NCBI GenBank assembly: GCA_947461985.1
Contig: CANHNT010000046.1
Coordinates: forward strand, 1-10,397
Direction of reading: 5' to 3'
Length of the DNA stretch: 10,397 bases
From: Bacteroidota bacterium
GTDB taxonomy: Bacteria; Bacteroidota; Bacteroidia; Chitinophagales; Chitinophagaceae
Shown here: positions 1 to 7,400 of the stretch, one piece after another
Position numbering within the stretch: the stretch's first letter is position 1
How the letters are laid out: each line of letters starts with the position of its first letter
Program-made: the position numbers and the translations under genes
Notes under the pieces: model-generated
Databases searched by the model: none
What the model was told of the DNA's origin: nothing
The model's input: only the letters and a program-made list of their open reading frames with translations

Positions 1-581
1 ACTCCCGAGTTTTAGCGCCTTCTTCTTTACTATTTTATTTAGGTATCAATAAAAAAATAAATAATTTACAACATCATAATTTATTTTTCGATAAGCCATT
101 TTCGCCCCATGCTACAGACATTTATAAAACACCAAAATGGCCAGAGGAACCGCTTTTTTATGTTTCTTGTCCATCAAAAACTGATGTCAGTGTTGCTCCA
201 GAAGGGAAAGAAAATTTATTTATATTGATTCCAATTGCACCCGATTTAAAGGATGATGAAGAAACTCGTGCAATCTATTTTGAAAAAATAATGACTCGAC
301 TTGAAAAATTAACTGGGGAGTCAATTAAACAACATATTGAGTACAAAAAATCATACTGCGTAGCTGACTTTAAACAAGATTACAATTCGTATAAAGGAAA
401 TGCATACGGCTTAGCCAACACATTGATGCAAACAGCTATTTTGAAACCCAAAATAAAAAACAAGAAAGTTTCTAATTTATACTATACAGGTCAGTTAACT
501 GTACCAGGGCCAGGTATTCCGCCTTGCTTAATTTCGGGAAGTATTATTGCCACACAAATAAAAAAAGACTTAGTTAAATAA
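1..581 (+). CDS. crtI: Phytoene desaturase CrtI, C-terminal 192 residues (5' end outside window)
   Basis: FAD-dependent phytoene desaturase, which introduces double bases into 15-cis-phytoene, most likely through to lycopene. That is, it adds conjugated double bonds at the membrane surface. The frame is open from the window edge (first complete codon at base 3) to the TAA at 579-581. Only about the last 40% of a roughly 490-residue protein is present; the N-terminal dinucleotide-binding motif is missing because of the window edge, not a mutation. Visible family signatures are PSSLLFYLGINKK near the start, the stretch HNLFFD, YVSCPSKTD followed by VAPEGKENLF, and the C-terminal FAD-binding signature TGQLTVPGPGIPPCLISG (about 483-536). 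A TTG at 225 is an internal Leu codon, not a start. It is the first visible gene of the carotenoid operon; crtB begins 5 bp after its stop. The assignment is secure; the exact desaturation number is inferred from the neighbouring lycopene cyclase. Confidence 0.95.
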   Translation, partial: SRVLAPSSLLFYLGINKKINNLQHHNLFFDKPFSPHATDIYKTPKWPEEPLFYVSCPSKTDVSVAPEGKENLFILIPIAPDLKDDEETRAIYFEKIMTRLEKLTGESIKQHIEYKKSYCVADFKQDYNSYKGNAYGLANTLMQTAILKPKIKNKKVSNLYYTGQLTVPGPGIPPCLISGSIIATQIKKDLVK

Positions 582-586
582 TATTT

Positions 587-1426
587 ATGAAAGAAATATT
601 TGATGCAATTAGCATAAAATGCAGCAAAATAACCACTGTTAGTTACAGTACCAGTTTCTCATTAGGTATTAAATTTTTGAATAAAAATTTACACAACCCT
701 ATATATGCGATTTATGGATTTGTTCGATTTGCCGATGAAATAGTAGATACTTTTCATGATTACAACAAACATTATTTATTTGCTAAATTTAAGGCGGATA
801 CTTATGAAGCAATTGAACAAAGAATAAGTTTAAATCCTATTTTGAATAGTTTTCAAAAAGTAGTGCACACCTATGCTGTAGATAAGTATTTGATTGATAC
901 TTTTTTAGATAGCATGGAAATGGATTTAAAAAAACAAGAATTTGACAAAAAATTATATGATCAATATATTTTAGGTTCTGCTGAAGTGGTAGGTTTAATG
1001 TGTTTACGAGTATTTTGTGAAAGCAATTTACAGCAGTTTGAAGATTTGAAACATTATGCAATGAAATTAGGTTCGGCATTTCAAAAAGTAAATTTTTTAC
1101 GAGATATCAAAGCTGACAACGAAGATTTAGGAAGAACCTATTTCCCTGATATTAACCTTGATAATTTTACGTTAGCCGACAAAATAACTATTGAACAAAA
1201 TATTCAAAATGATTTTGATGAAGCGCTTATTGGGATTAAAACACTTCCATTAAGTTCAAGAAAAGGTGTTTATTTAGCTTATTATTATTATACTGTTTTA
1301 TTTAAAAAAATAAAAAATGTACCTCCTCATAGAATCATGAATGAACGAATTCGGATTCCGAATGTTGAAAAATTTGTGCTCATGCTTAAATCTAATCTTA
1401 GACATCAATTCAATATTTTATCATGA
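587..1426 (+). CDS. crtB: Phytoene synthase CrtB (squalene/phytoene synthase family)
   Basis: Condenses two geranylgeranyl diphosphates head-to-head into phytoene, the first committed carotenoid step. At 279 residues it matches the usual Bacteroidota CrtB length. Both Mg2+-diphosphate-binding aspartate motifs are intact: DEIVD at residues 50-54 (within FVRFADEIVD) and DIKAD at residues 173-177 (within FLRDIKADNEDLGRTYFP). The N-terminal SYSTSFSLG (residues 19-27) and GSAFQKVNFLRD (162-173) are also family-typical. The ATG at 587 is chosen because it follows the crtI stop by 5 bp and places the first motif at the normal distance. No Shine-Dalgarno sequence is visible, as is usual in this phylum. 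The stop overlaps the next gene start by 4 bp (ATGA at 1423-1426), which suggests translational coupling. A squalene synthase role is conceivable from the family alone, but the context of crtI, crtZ and crtY makes phytoene synthase much more likely. Confidence 0.95.
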   Translation: MKEIFDAISIKCSKITTVSYSTSFSLGIKFLNKNLHNPIYAIYGFVRFADEIVDTFHDYNKHYLFAKFKADTYEAIEQRISLNPILNSFQKVVHTYAVDKYLIDTFLDSMEMDLKKQEFDKKLYDQYILGSAEVVGLMCLRVFCESNLQQFEDLKHYAMKLGSAFQKVNFLRDIKADNEDLGRTYFPDINLDNFTLADKITIEQNIQNDFDEALIGIKTLPLSSRKGVYLAYYYYTVLFKKIKNVPPHRIMNERIRIPNVEKFVLMLKSNLRHQFNILS

Positions 1427-1917
1427 AACTTTTTAGCATATTATTTCTTTTTTTATTTACGAATGATAGTAAAATAAATACAATTAGAAATATGTTTGAG
1501 GAAGCTTCCATTAATGAAGTGTCTGCAAATAAACTTTTAGCCTTATTGAATGCCGAACCGAATTTGTCCCCCACTTTACTAGGATACAAAGGATCTACGA
1601 TTGCAATGGAGGCTAAGTATACCGTAAATCCATTAAAAAAATTAAAGTATTTTAATGAAGGGAAATCATTGTTAGAAAAAGCGATAAAGAGTGAACCACA
1701 AAATATAGAATTACGTTATTTGAGACTTGCGATTCAAACAAATATTCCAACTTTTTTGAACTACTCCAAAAACATTGACTCAGATAAAATACTTTTGTTG
1801 GGTGCTATAAAATCAAAATTAATTTCAGATGAAGATTTATTAAAAAAAATAATATACTTTTTAAACCAATGTAAATATTTATCTCAATCAGAAAAAAACC
1901 AAATGAATATAAAATAA
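1423..1917 (+). CDS. Uncharacterised protein embedded in the carotenoid operon
   Basis: I cannot assign a function. The 164-residue product starts with a short hydrophobic stretch (residues 3-12, LFSILFLFLF), which could be a signal peptide or a membrane anchor; no clear cleavage site follows. The rest is mainly helical and Lys-rich. A segment at about residues 52-120 looks the most constrained: LLGYKGSTIAMEAK, NPLKKLKYFNEGKSLLEKAI, then EPQNIELRYLRLAIQTNIP, FLNY and a DSDK-like end. The pattern of an ageing pair of helices around LLEKAIKSEPQNIELR is TPR-like, although a complete TPR is not evident. The pattern resembles small proteins I recall from other Bacteroidota, but no search was run. 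The start overlaps crtB by 4 bp (ATGA) and the stop overlaps idi by 1 bp (TAATG), so it is almost certainly co-translated with the pathway enzymes. Gene reality is well supported by this packing; function is open. Confidence 0.85.
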   Translation: MKLFSILFLFLFTNDSKINTIRNMFEEASINEVSANKLLALLNAEPNLSPTLLGYKGSTIAMEAKYTVNPLKKLKYFNEGKSLLEKAIKSEPQNIELRYLRLAIQTNIPTFLNYSKNIDSDKILLLGAIKSKLISDEDLLKKIIYFLNQCKYLSQSEKNQMNIK

Positions 1918-2441
1918 TGGAAGAAGAATTAATTTTAGTTGACCTATCCGACAATCCAATTGGCTATCTTGGCAAAACTAAAACCCATGAATTGGGTTTA
2001 TTACACAGGGCGTTTTCAATATTTATTTTTAATGACAAACATGAGTTACTACTACAACAAAGAGCATTAAATAAATATCATTCAGGAGGTTTGTGGACAA
2101 ATTCTTGTTGCAGTCATCCTAGAAAAAATGAGACTATATTGGAATCTGCCGAAAGAAGATTAATGGAAGAAATGGGAATATCGACCTCTTTAAAAAAGAA
2201 TTTTGATTTTATTTATAAAGCAACTTTCGATAATGCATTGATTGAACATGAATTTGATCATGTGTTTTTTGGGAACTATAATTTACCACCCGTTATTAAT
2301 ACCGACGAAGTTATGGATTGGAAATACGAATCATTAAACAACATAAAAACGGATATGCAAAAAAATCCGAACAAGTATACAGAGTGGTTTAAAATTTGTT
2401 TTGACGAAGTTCAAAAAAGAATGCTTCAATCCGCTCATTGA
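1917..2441 (+). CDS. idi: Isopentenyl-diphosphate delta-isomerase, type I (Nudix fold)
   Basis: Interconverts isopentenyl diphosphate and dimethylallyl diphosphate in the cytoplasm, balancing the C5 units needed for prenyl chain synthesis. At 174 residues it is close to the 182 of the E. coli enzyme. The catalytic Cys region TNSCCSHPR (residues 61-69) aligns C65 with the E. coli active-site Cys of NSVCGHP. Likely metal ligands are H24, H30, H67, E110 and E112, the last two within EHEFDHVF. The Nudix-like helix ESAERRLMEEMGI is at residues 76-88. The ATG at 1917 overlaps the previous stop (TAATG), supporting this start and coupled translation. No key residue appears missing. Its place between crtB and crtZ indicates that precursor supply is co-expressed with carotenoid synthesis. 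A 38-bp gap, the largest in the operon, separates it from crtZ. Confidence 0.95.
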   Translation: MEEELILVDLSDNPIGYLGKTKTHELGLLHRAFSIFIFNDKHELLLQQRALNKYHSGGLWTNSCCSHPRKNETILESAERRLMEEMGISTSLKKNFDFIYKATFDNALIEHEFDHVFFGNYNLPPVINTDEVMDWKYESLNNIKTDMQKNPNKYTEWFKICFDEVQKRMLQSAH

Positions 2442-2479
2442 TTACCTAAACATTTTTAAATTAGATAAAAATATACAAT

Positions 2480-2953
2480 ATGAATACAATTATTAACATC
2501 ATGATTACCGCTTTAACTTTTATACTCATGGAATTTGTAGCTTGGTTTACACACAAATACATCATGCATGGTTTATTATGGAATTTACATGAAGATCATC
2601 ATGTAGGGAAACCAGGTTTTTTTGAGAAAAATGATTCCTTTTTTTTAATATTTGCAATACCAGGTTCTTTATGCTCAATATTTGGAGCTTTAAACAATTA
2701 TAGTTTTATATTTTTTATAGGACTGGGCATTACCTTATATGGATTGGCTTATTTTTTAGTGCACGAAATCTTCATTCATCAACGTTTTAAAGTTTTCAAA
2801 AATGCAAACAATACCTACTTGCTTGCACTCAGAAGAGCGCATAAAATACATCATAAACATTTAGGCAAAGAAGACGGAGAATGTTTTGGAATGCTAATTG
2901 TGCCGTTTAAATATTTTGTAGAAGCTAGAAAATTGACTAAAAACAAATCATAA
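2480..2953 (+). CDS. crtZ: Beta-carotene hydroxylase CrtZ
   Basis: Membrane diiron hydroxylase of the fatty-acid-hydroxylase/sterol-desaturase superfamily. It adds 3-hydroxyl groups to the beta-ionone rings, giving beta-cryptoxanthin and then zeaxanthin. At 157 residues it is typical of bacterial CrtZ. All four histidine boxes are intact: HKYIMH (25-30), HEDHH (37-41), HEIFIH (95-100) and HKIHH (121-125). Hydrophobic membrane segments lie at about residues 4-23, 53-71 and 75-95. The ATG at 2480 is 38 bp after idi, with an A/T-rich upstream and no Shine-Dalgarno; I saw no TAnnTTTG promoter element in that gap, so it is probably read from the operon promoter. crtYcd follows after 6 bp. With no crtW ketolase in view, zeaxanthin is the most likely end product of the visible genes. 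Confidence 0.95.
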   Translation: MNTIINIMITALTFILMEFVAWFTHKYIMHGLLWNLHEDHHVGKPGFFEKNDSFFLIFAIPGSLCSIFGALNNYSFIFFIGLGITLYGLAYFLVHEIFIHQRFKVFKNANNTYLLALRRAHKIHHKHLGKEDGECFGMLIVPFKYFVEARKLTKNKS

Positions 2954-2959
2954 TATCAG

Positions 2960-3649
2960 ATGAATCATCTTTATTTTTACATATTATTTTTTTCAGTTTT
3001 ATTTCCATTTATTTTTAGTTTTCACCCTAAAATAGCATTTTATAAAACATGGAAATATTTATTTCCTGCAATGTTAATTACGGCAATTATTTTTGTTGCT
3101 TGGGATATTTATTTTACACAAGAAAAAATTTGGGGTTTTAATAAATCGTATATTTCTAATATTTATTTTATTAATTTGCCTATTGAAGAAGTCTTATTTT
3201 TTCTGTGCATTCCTTTTTCAAGTATTTTTATTTATCATATTATTGAACAGTTTCCTTCAAATAATATAATCACTAAATCACAAAATAAAATTACCTTTTT
3301 TCTATTAATTTTATTATTTATTATAGGAATTTTAAACCTCCAAAAAGCCTATACTGCAACTACATTTATTTCTTTATTTTTATTTTTAGGCGTGTTAAGA
3401 TTTGTATTTAACGTATCCTTTTTAGGAAAATTTTATTATGCCTTTGTGTATATATTAATTCCTTTTTTAATTGTGAATGGCATTTTAACAGGCAGTTTTA
3501 TTAAAAATGAAGTAGTATGGTATGATGACAACGAAAATCTGGGAATGAGAATATTTACCATTCCTGTAGAAGACACTTTTTATGGCATGCTCCTTTTAAT
3601 TTTAAGTATCAGTATTTATGAATATTTAAGAAAGAAGAAATTTTATTAA
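2960..3649 (+). CDS. crtYcd: Fused heterodimer-type lycopene cyclase CrtYcd
   Basis: Integral membrane lycopene cyclase that forms the beta-rings of beta-carotene. It belongs to the CrtYc/CrtYd (fungal CarRA-like) family rather than the flavoprotein CrtY/CrtL family. The 229 residues carry two homologous halves in one chain. The first half has WDIYFTQEKIWGFN (48-61) and the PxEE motif in LPIEE (73-77); the second half has W187, ENLGMRI (192-198) and the PxED motif in IPVED (201-205). About six to seven hydrophobic segments are visible (for example 5-20, 35-50, 78-95, 112-127, 134-150, 158-177 and 207-220). The start follows the crtZ stop by 6 bp. The TAA stop shares the bases TTAA with the stop of a convergent gene on the other strand. 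I see no strong terminator after it. It is last in the visible operon. Confidence 0.93.
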   Translation: MNHLYFYILFFSVLFPFIFSFHPKIAFYKTWKYLFPAMLITAIIFVAWDIYFTQEKIWGFNKSYISNIYFINLPIEEVLFFLCIPFSSIFIYHIIEQFPSNNIITKSQNKITFFLLILLFIIGILNLQKAYTATTFISLFLFLGVLRFVFNVSFLGKFYYAFVYILIPFLIVNGILTGSFIKNEVVWYDDNENLGMRIFTIPVEDTFYGMLLLILSISIYEYLRKKKFY

Positions 3650-4392
3650 CGGATTAAATTGATATCGCCCGATATAATTTTATCCTCTTGACTTTCAAAA
3701 CAGTTTGTTTTTATAAAATAATAATACGTTCCAATATCACAAGAACTTCCTTTTAATCGTCCATCCCAAGATTCGTTCATATTATTTGTTTCAAATACTT
3801 TTTGTCCGTATCGATTAAATACTTGAAAAACATATTTCTCAAATTTAACTTGATTGAAGGTTGGTTTAAAGGCATCATTTATACCATCTCCATTTGGACT
3901 AAATGCATTGGGTACAAAAATTGAACCACAGCAATTTACATAGTAAAGCGTAACTGAATCATAATTTACACAATTATTGTTATCGACACCTTTCAAATAA
4001 ACGGTAATGGGTGTTCTTTCTATTGAGTAATTTATCGGATTTTGACTGCCTATAAAACGATTCATATCTGGAGTATACCAATAATAATTTAATGCTCCAT
4101 TGGCAGATAATTGTATGGTATCATACTTACACAATTCTCTATTAGTGAACGACAATGAAACATTAGGAAGTAAATTCATATCTACATTAACCGTATCTTT
4201 CCCAAAACAATATTGATTATTGCTAACACTTACAATATATTGTCCAGAGTTATATACTGTAATTCTATCTGTAGTGTCTCCTGTATTCCATACATAATGT
4301 TTGAAATTTTTCACATAGAGCAAAACTGAATCTCCTTGACAGAATGTAGTATCACCTAAAATAATTGGATTTAAATTATTGCTAAATTGCAA
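3646..4392 (-). CDS. T9SS type B sorting-domain protein, probably 5'-truncated
   Basis: The C-terminal part resembles the gliding-motility-associated (CHU_C, type B) sorting domain that directs proteins through the type IX secretion system. It shows FVPNAFSPNGDGINDAFKP (159-177), FNRYGQKVFE (192-201), WDG (209-211), CDIGTYYYFI (218-227) and the terminal GDINLIR. Upstream are two Ig/PKD-like segments. One (about 10-72) has FCQGDSV, YVWNTGDTT and GQYIVSVSN; the other (about 75-150) has LCKYDTIQL. Whole proteins of this class are normally long and start with a signal peptide. Here the only plausible start is a TTG at 4392, with no signal peptide, and the frame is closed by a TGA at 4426-4428 inside the rpoC terminator. 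The 5' part is therefore probably deleted and this is a remnant, although the remaining 248 codons are uninterrupted. I see no promoter in the 75 bp up to rpoC. It is convergent with crtYcd. Confidence 0.75.
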   Translation of the reverse strand: MQFSNNLNPIILGDTTFCQGDSVLLYVKNFKHYVWNTGDTTDRITVYNSGQYIVSVSNNQYCFGKDTVNVDMNLLPNVSLSFTNRELCKYDTIQLSANGALNYYWYTPDMNRFIGSQNPINYSIERTPITVYLKGVDNNNCVNYDSVTLYYVNCCGSIFVPNAFSPNGDGINDAFKPTFNQVKFEKYVFQVFNRYGQKVFETNNMNESWDGRLKGSSCDIGTYYYFIKTNCFESQEDKIISGDINLIR

Positions 4393-4412
4393 CGTTGTTC
4401 TTTTATTTACAT

Positions 4413-4438
4413 AAAAAAAACCGTTTCAAATGAAACGG
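4413..4438 (-). terminator. Rho-independent terminator of rpoC
   Basis: A perfect 8-bp stem, CCGTTTCA (4421-4428) with TGAAACGG (4431-4438), encloses AA; the working loop is probably four bases. Read on the - strand it is followed directly by eight T residues (4420 down to 4413). It begins 30 bases past the rpoC stop (4468), the classic layout. It also marks the boundary beyond which the truncated T9SS-cargo frame starts. A run of T on the + strand after the hairpin (4441-4455) is interrupted, so a bidirectional role is less convincing. Confidence 0.88.
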
Positions 4439-4467
4439 CTTTTAAGTTTTTTATTTAAAAGAATAAA

Positions 4468-7400
4468 TTATTCTTCGTCATCAAATTGAAGTAACTCACG
4501 AGAATTTTGTAAGATTTCATATTCATCTTTACTACCTACAATTACATTATCAAAGTCTTTCATACCCGTTCCGGCAGGTATTAAATTACCGGTGATAACG
4601 TTCTCTTTCAAGCCCCACATAAAGTCAGTTTTACCAGCAATTGCTGCTTGGCTTAATACTTTTGTAGTTTCTTGGAACGATGCTGCAGAAATCCATGAGA
4701 ATGTACCCAATGACGCTTTCGTAATCCCTAATAAATTAGGACTAGAAGTAGCCGGTTGTGCATTTCTATATTGAACTAATGTTTTATCGTTTCTACGCAA
4801 CAATGAATTTTCTTCTCTTATTTCACGTAAATTAGAAATTTGTCCAGCATGTAATTTTTCTGAATTACCTGCATCAATAACAACTACTTTATCAAATATC
4901 CAATCATTTTCATCTTGGAATTCTAATTTATCAACAATATCTCCTTCAAGGAATTTAGTATCTCCAGCGTCTTCAATGGTTACTTTACGCATCATTTGAC
5001 GCACAATAACCTCAACGTGTTTATCATTAATTTTCACCCCTTGCAATCTGTAAACTTCTTGAATTTCATTCACTAAGTATTCTTGAACAGCAAATGGTCC
5101 TTTAATTGATAATATGTCTGAAGGCGTTATTGAACCATCACTTAATGGTGTACCTGCTTTAATAAAATCACCTTCTTGAACAATGATGTGTTTACTTAAT
5201 GGAACTAAATATTTCTTCACAATTCCGTCTTTACTTTCGATGTTGATTTCACGATTTCCACGTTTAACACCACCAAATGAAACAACACCATCAATTTCTG
5301 CTACAACAGCAGGGTTAGAAGGATTACGTGCTTCAAATAACTCAGTTACACGAGGTAAACCTCCCGTAATATCTCGAGAACGACCCATAACACGAGGAAT
5401 TTTCACTAAAATATGACCACTTTGAATCGTATCACCATCATTGATGATTAAATGCGATCCTACTGGAATATTATACATTTTGTTTTCTTTTCCTTCAATG
5501 ATGATGGTAGGAATTTTTGTTCTATCTTTTGTTTCAATGATCACTTTTTCACGTAAACCTGATTGCTCATCCACTTCTTCTCTGAACGTGATACCTTCAA
5601 TTACGTTTTCAAAACGCACTTTACCAGCAATTTCAGAAATGATTACGGCATTGAACGGATCCCAATTACAAATCTCGTCTCCTTTTTTCAATTTTTGGCC
5701 GTTTTTCACATTCAATGTTGAACCATAAGGAATTTCACTGGTAACTAATACCACACCTTCCTCATTCACAATTCTCATTTCACCCATACGAGTGATTACG
5801 ATTACTGTTTCTTCTCCTGCTTTATTGGTATATTTTGTAGTTCTTACACTATCAAATTCTATTTTACCATCAAATTTAGCAGACATGTGTGAGTCAATCG
5901 CAGATGACGATGCAGCACCTCCTACGTGGAAAGTACGTAACGTTAACTGTGTACCAGGCTCTCCAATTGATTGTGCAGCAATAATACCTACAGCATCTCC
6001 TTTTTGAGCCATTTTACCATTTGCTAAATTTAAACCATAGCATTTTGAACAAACACCTCGTTTACTTTCGCAAGTTAAAACCGAACGAATTTCAACTGTA
6101 TCAATATCTGCTTTTTCAATTGCATCTGCAATGTCAATTGTAATTTCTTGACCAGCTTCTGCTATTAAATTTCCTTGATAATCAGCCACGTCGTGTAATG
6201 ATGTACGACCTACTATTCTATCAAATAATGATTCTACAATATCTTCATTTTCTTTTAAAGCAGATGTTGCAATACCTCTTAAAGTACCACAATCCACCTC
6301 ACGAATAATTACATCTTGTGTTACATCCACCAAACGACGTGTTAAGTAACCAGCATCAGCCGTTTTCAAGGCGGTATCAGCCAACCCTTTACGAGCACCA
6401 TGCGTTGAGATGAAATACTCCAATACATTCAATCCATCTTTAAAATTAGATAAGATTGGATTTTCAATGATCTCAGAACCGGTACTACCCGATTTACGTG
6501 GTTTAGCCATCAAACCTCTAATACCAGACAACTGTTTAATTTGTTGTTTACTACCACGAGCTCCAGAATCTAGCATCATATAAACTGAGTTAAACCCTTG
6601 TTTATCGGCAGCCATCTCTTTAATCAATGTCTCCGTAACACGTGTATCGGCACGAGACCAAATATCAATAATTTGATTATAACGCTCATTGTTCGTTATT
6701 AAACCCATGTTGTAGTTTTCCCAAACTTCATCAACCTCACCTTTGGCAGTTTCCAACATTTTAGCTTTTAAATCAGGGATAATTAAATCCTCCGGATTAA
6801 ATGATAATCCTCCTCTAAAGGCTGTTCTAAATCCTAATGTTTTAATATCATCCAAAAATTTAACCGTTGTAGGAATATCTGTAAATTTAATTACATCTCC
6901 AATAATGGTTCTTAAAGATTTTTTAGTTAATAATTCATTGATGAAACCTACTTTTTCTGGCGTGTTGATGTTAAATAATACACGACCAACCGTAGTATCA
7001 ATTAATTTATTTACAATGGTACCATCTGCCTCACGAACATTTGCTTTCACTTTAATCCAAGCATGTAAATCTGCTTTTCCTTCGTTGTTTGCAATCACTA
7101 CTTCGTCAGCACTGTAAAAACATAACCCTTCTCCTTTAATAGGATCGTTTGGTAAGTTTTTCTTGCCTTTAGAAATATAATATAATCCTAAAACCATGTC
7201 CTGAGAAGGAAGGGTGATTGGTGTACCATTTTGAGGATTCAAGATATTGTGTGAAGCCAACATTAATAATTGTGCTTCCAAAATAGCTGCATTACTCAAC
7301 GGTAAATGCACCGCCATTTGATCACCATCAAAATCCGCATTGAACGAAGAACAAACTAAAGGATGCAATTGAATCGCTTTTCCTTCAATTAATTTTGGTT

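Noticed and set aside
225..581. Short independent ORF starting with TTG at 225
   Set aside because: The frame is open to the left edge and upstream residues match CrtI, so the TTG is an internal Leu codon.
837..1079. 80-codon frame on the - strand inside crtB
   Set aside because: Antisense to conserved CrtB sequence with no domain signature.
3662..3675. Possible terminator after crtYcd (ATATCG/CGATAT stem)
   Set aside because: Only 6 bp with a 2-base loop, followed by a weak AATTTTAT run, and it lies in the coding end of the opposing frame (GDINLIR), so it is probably chance.
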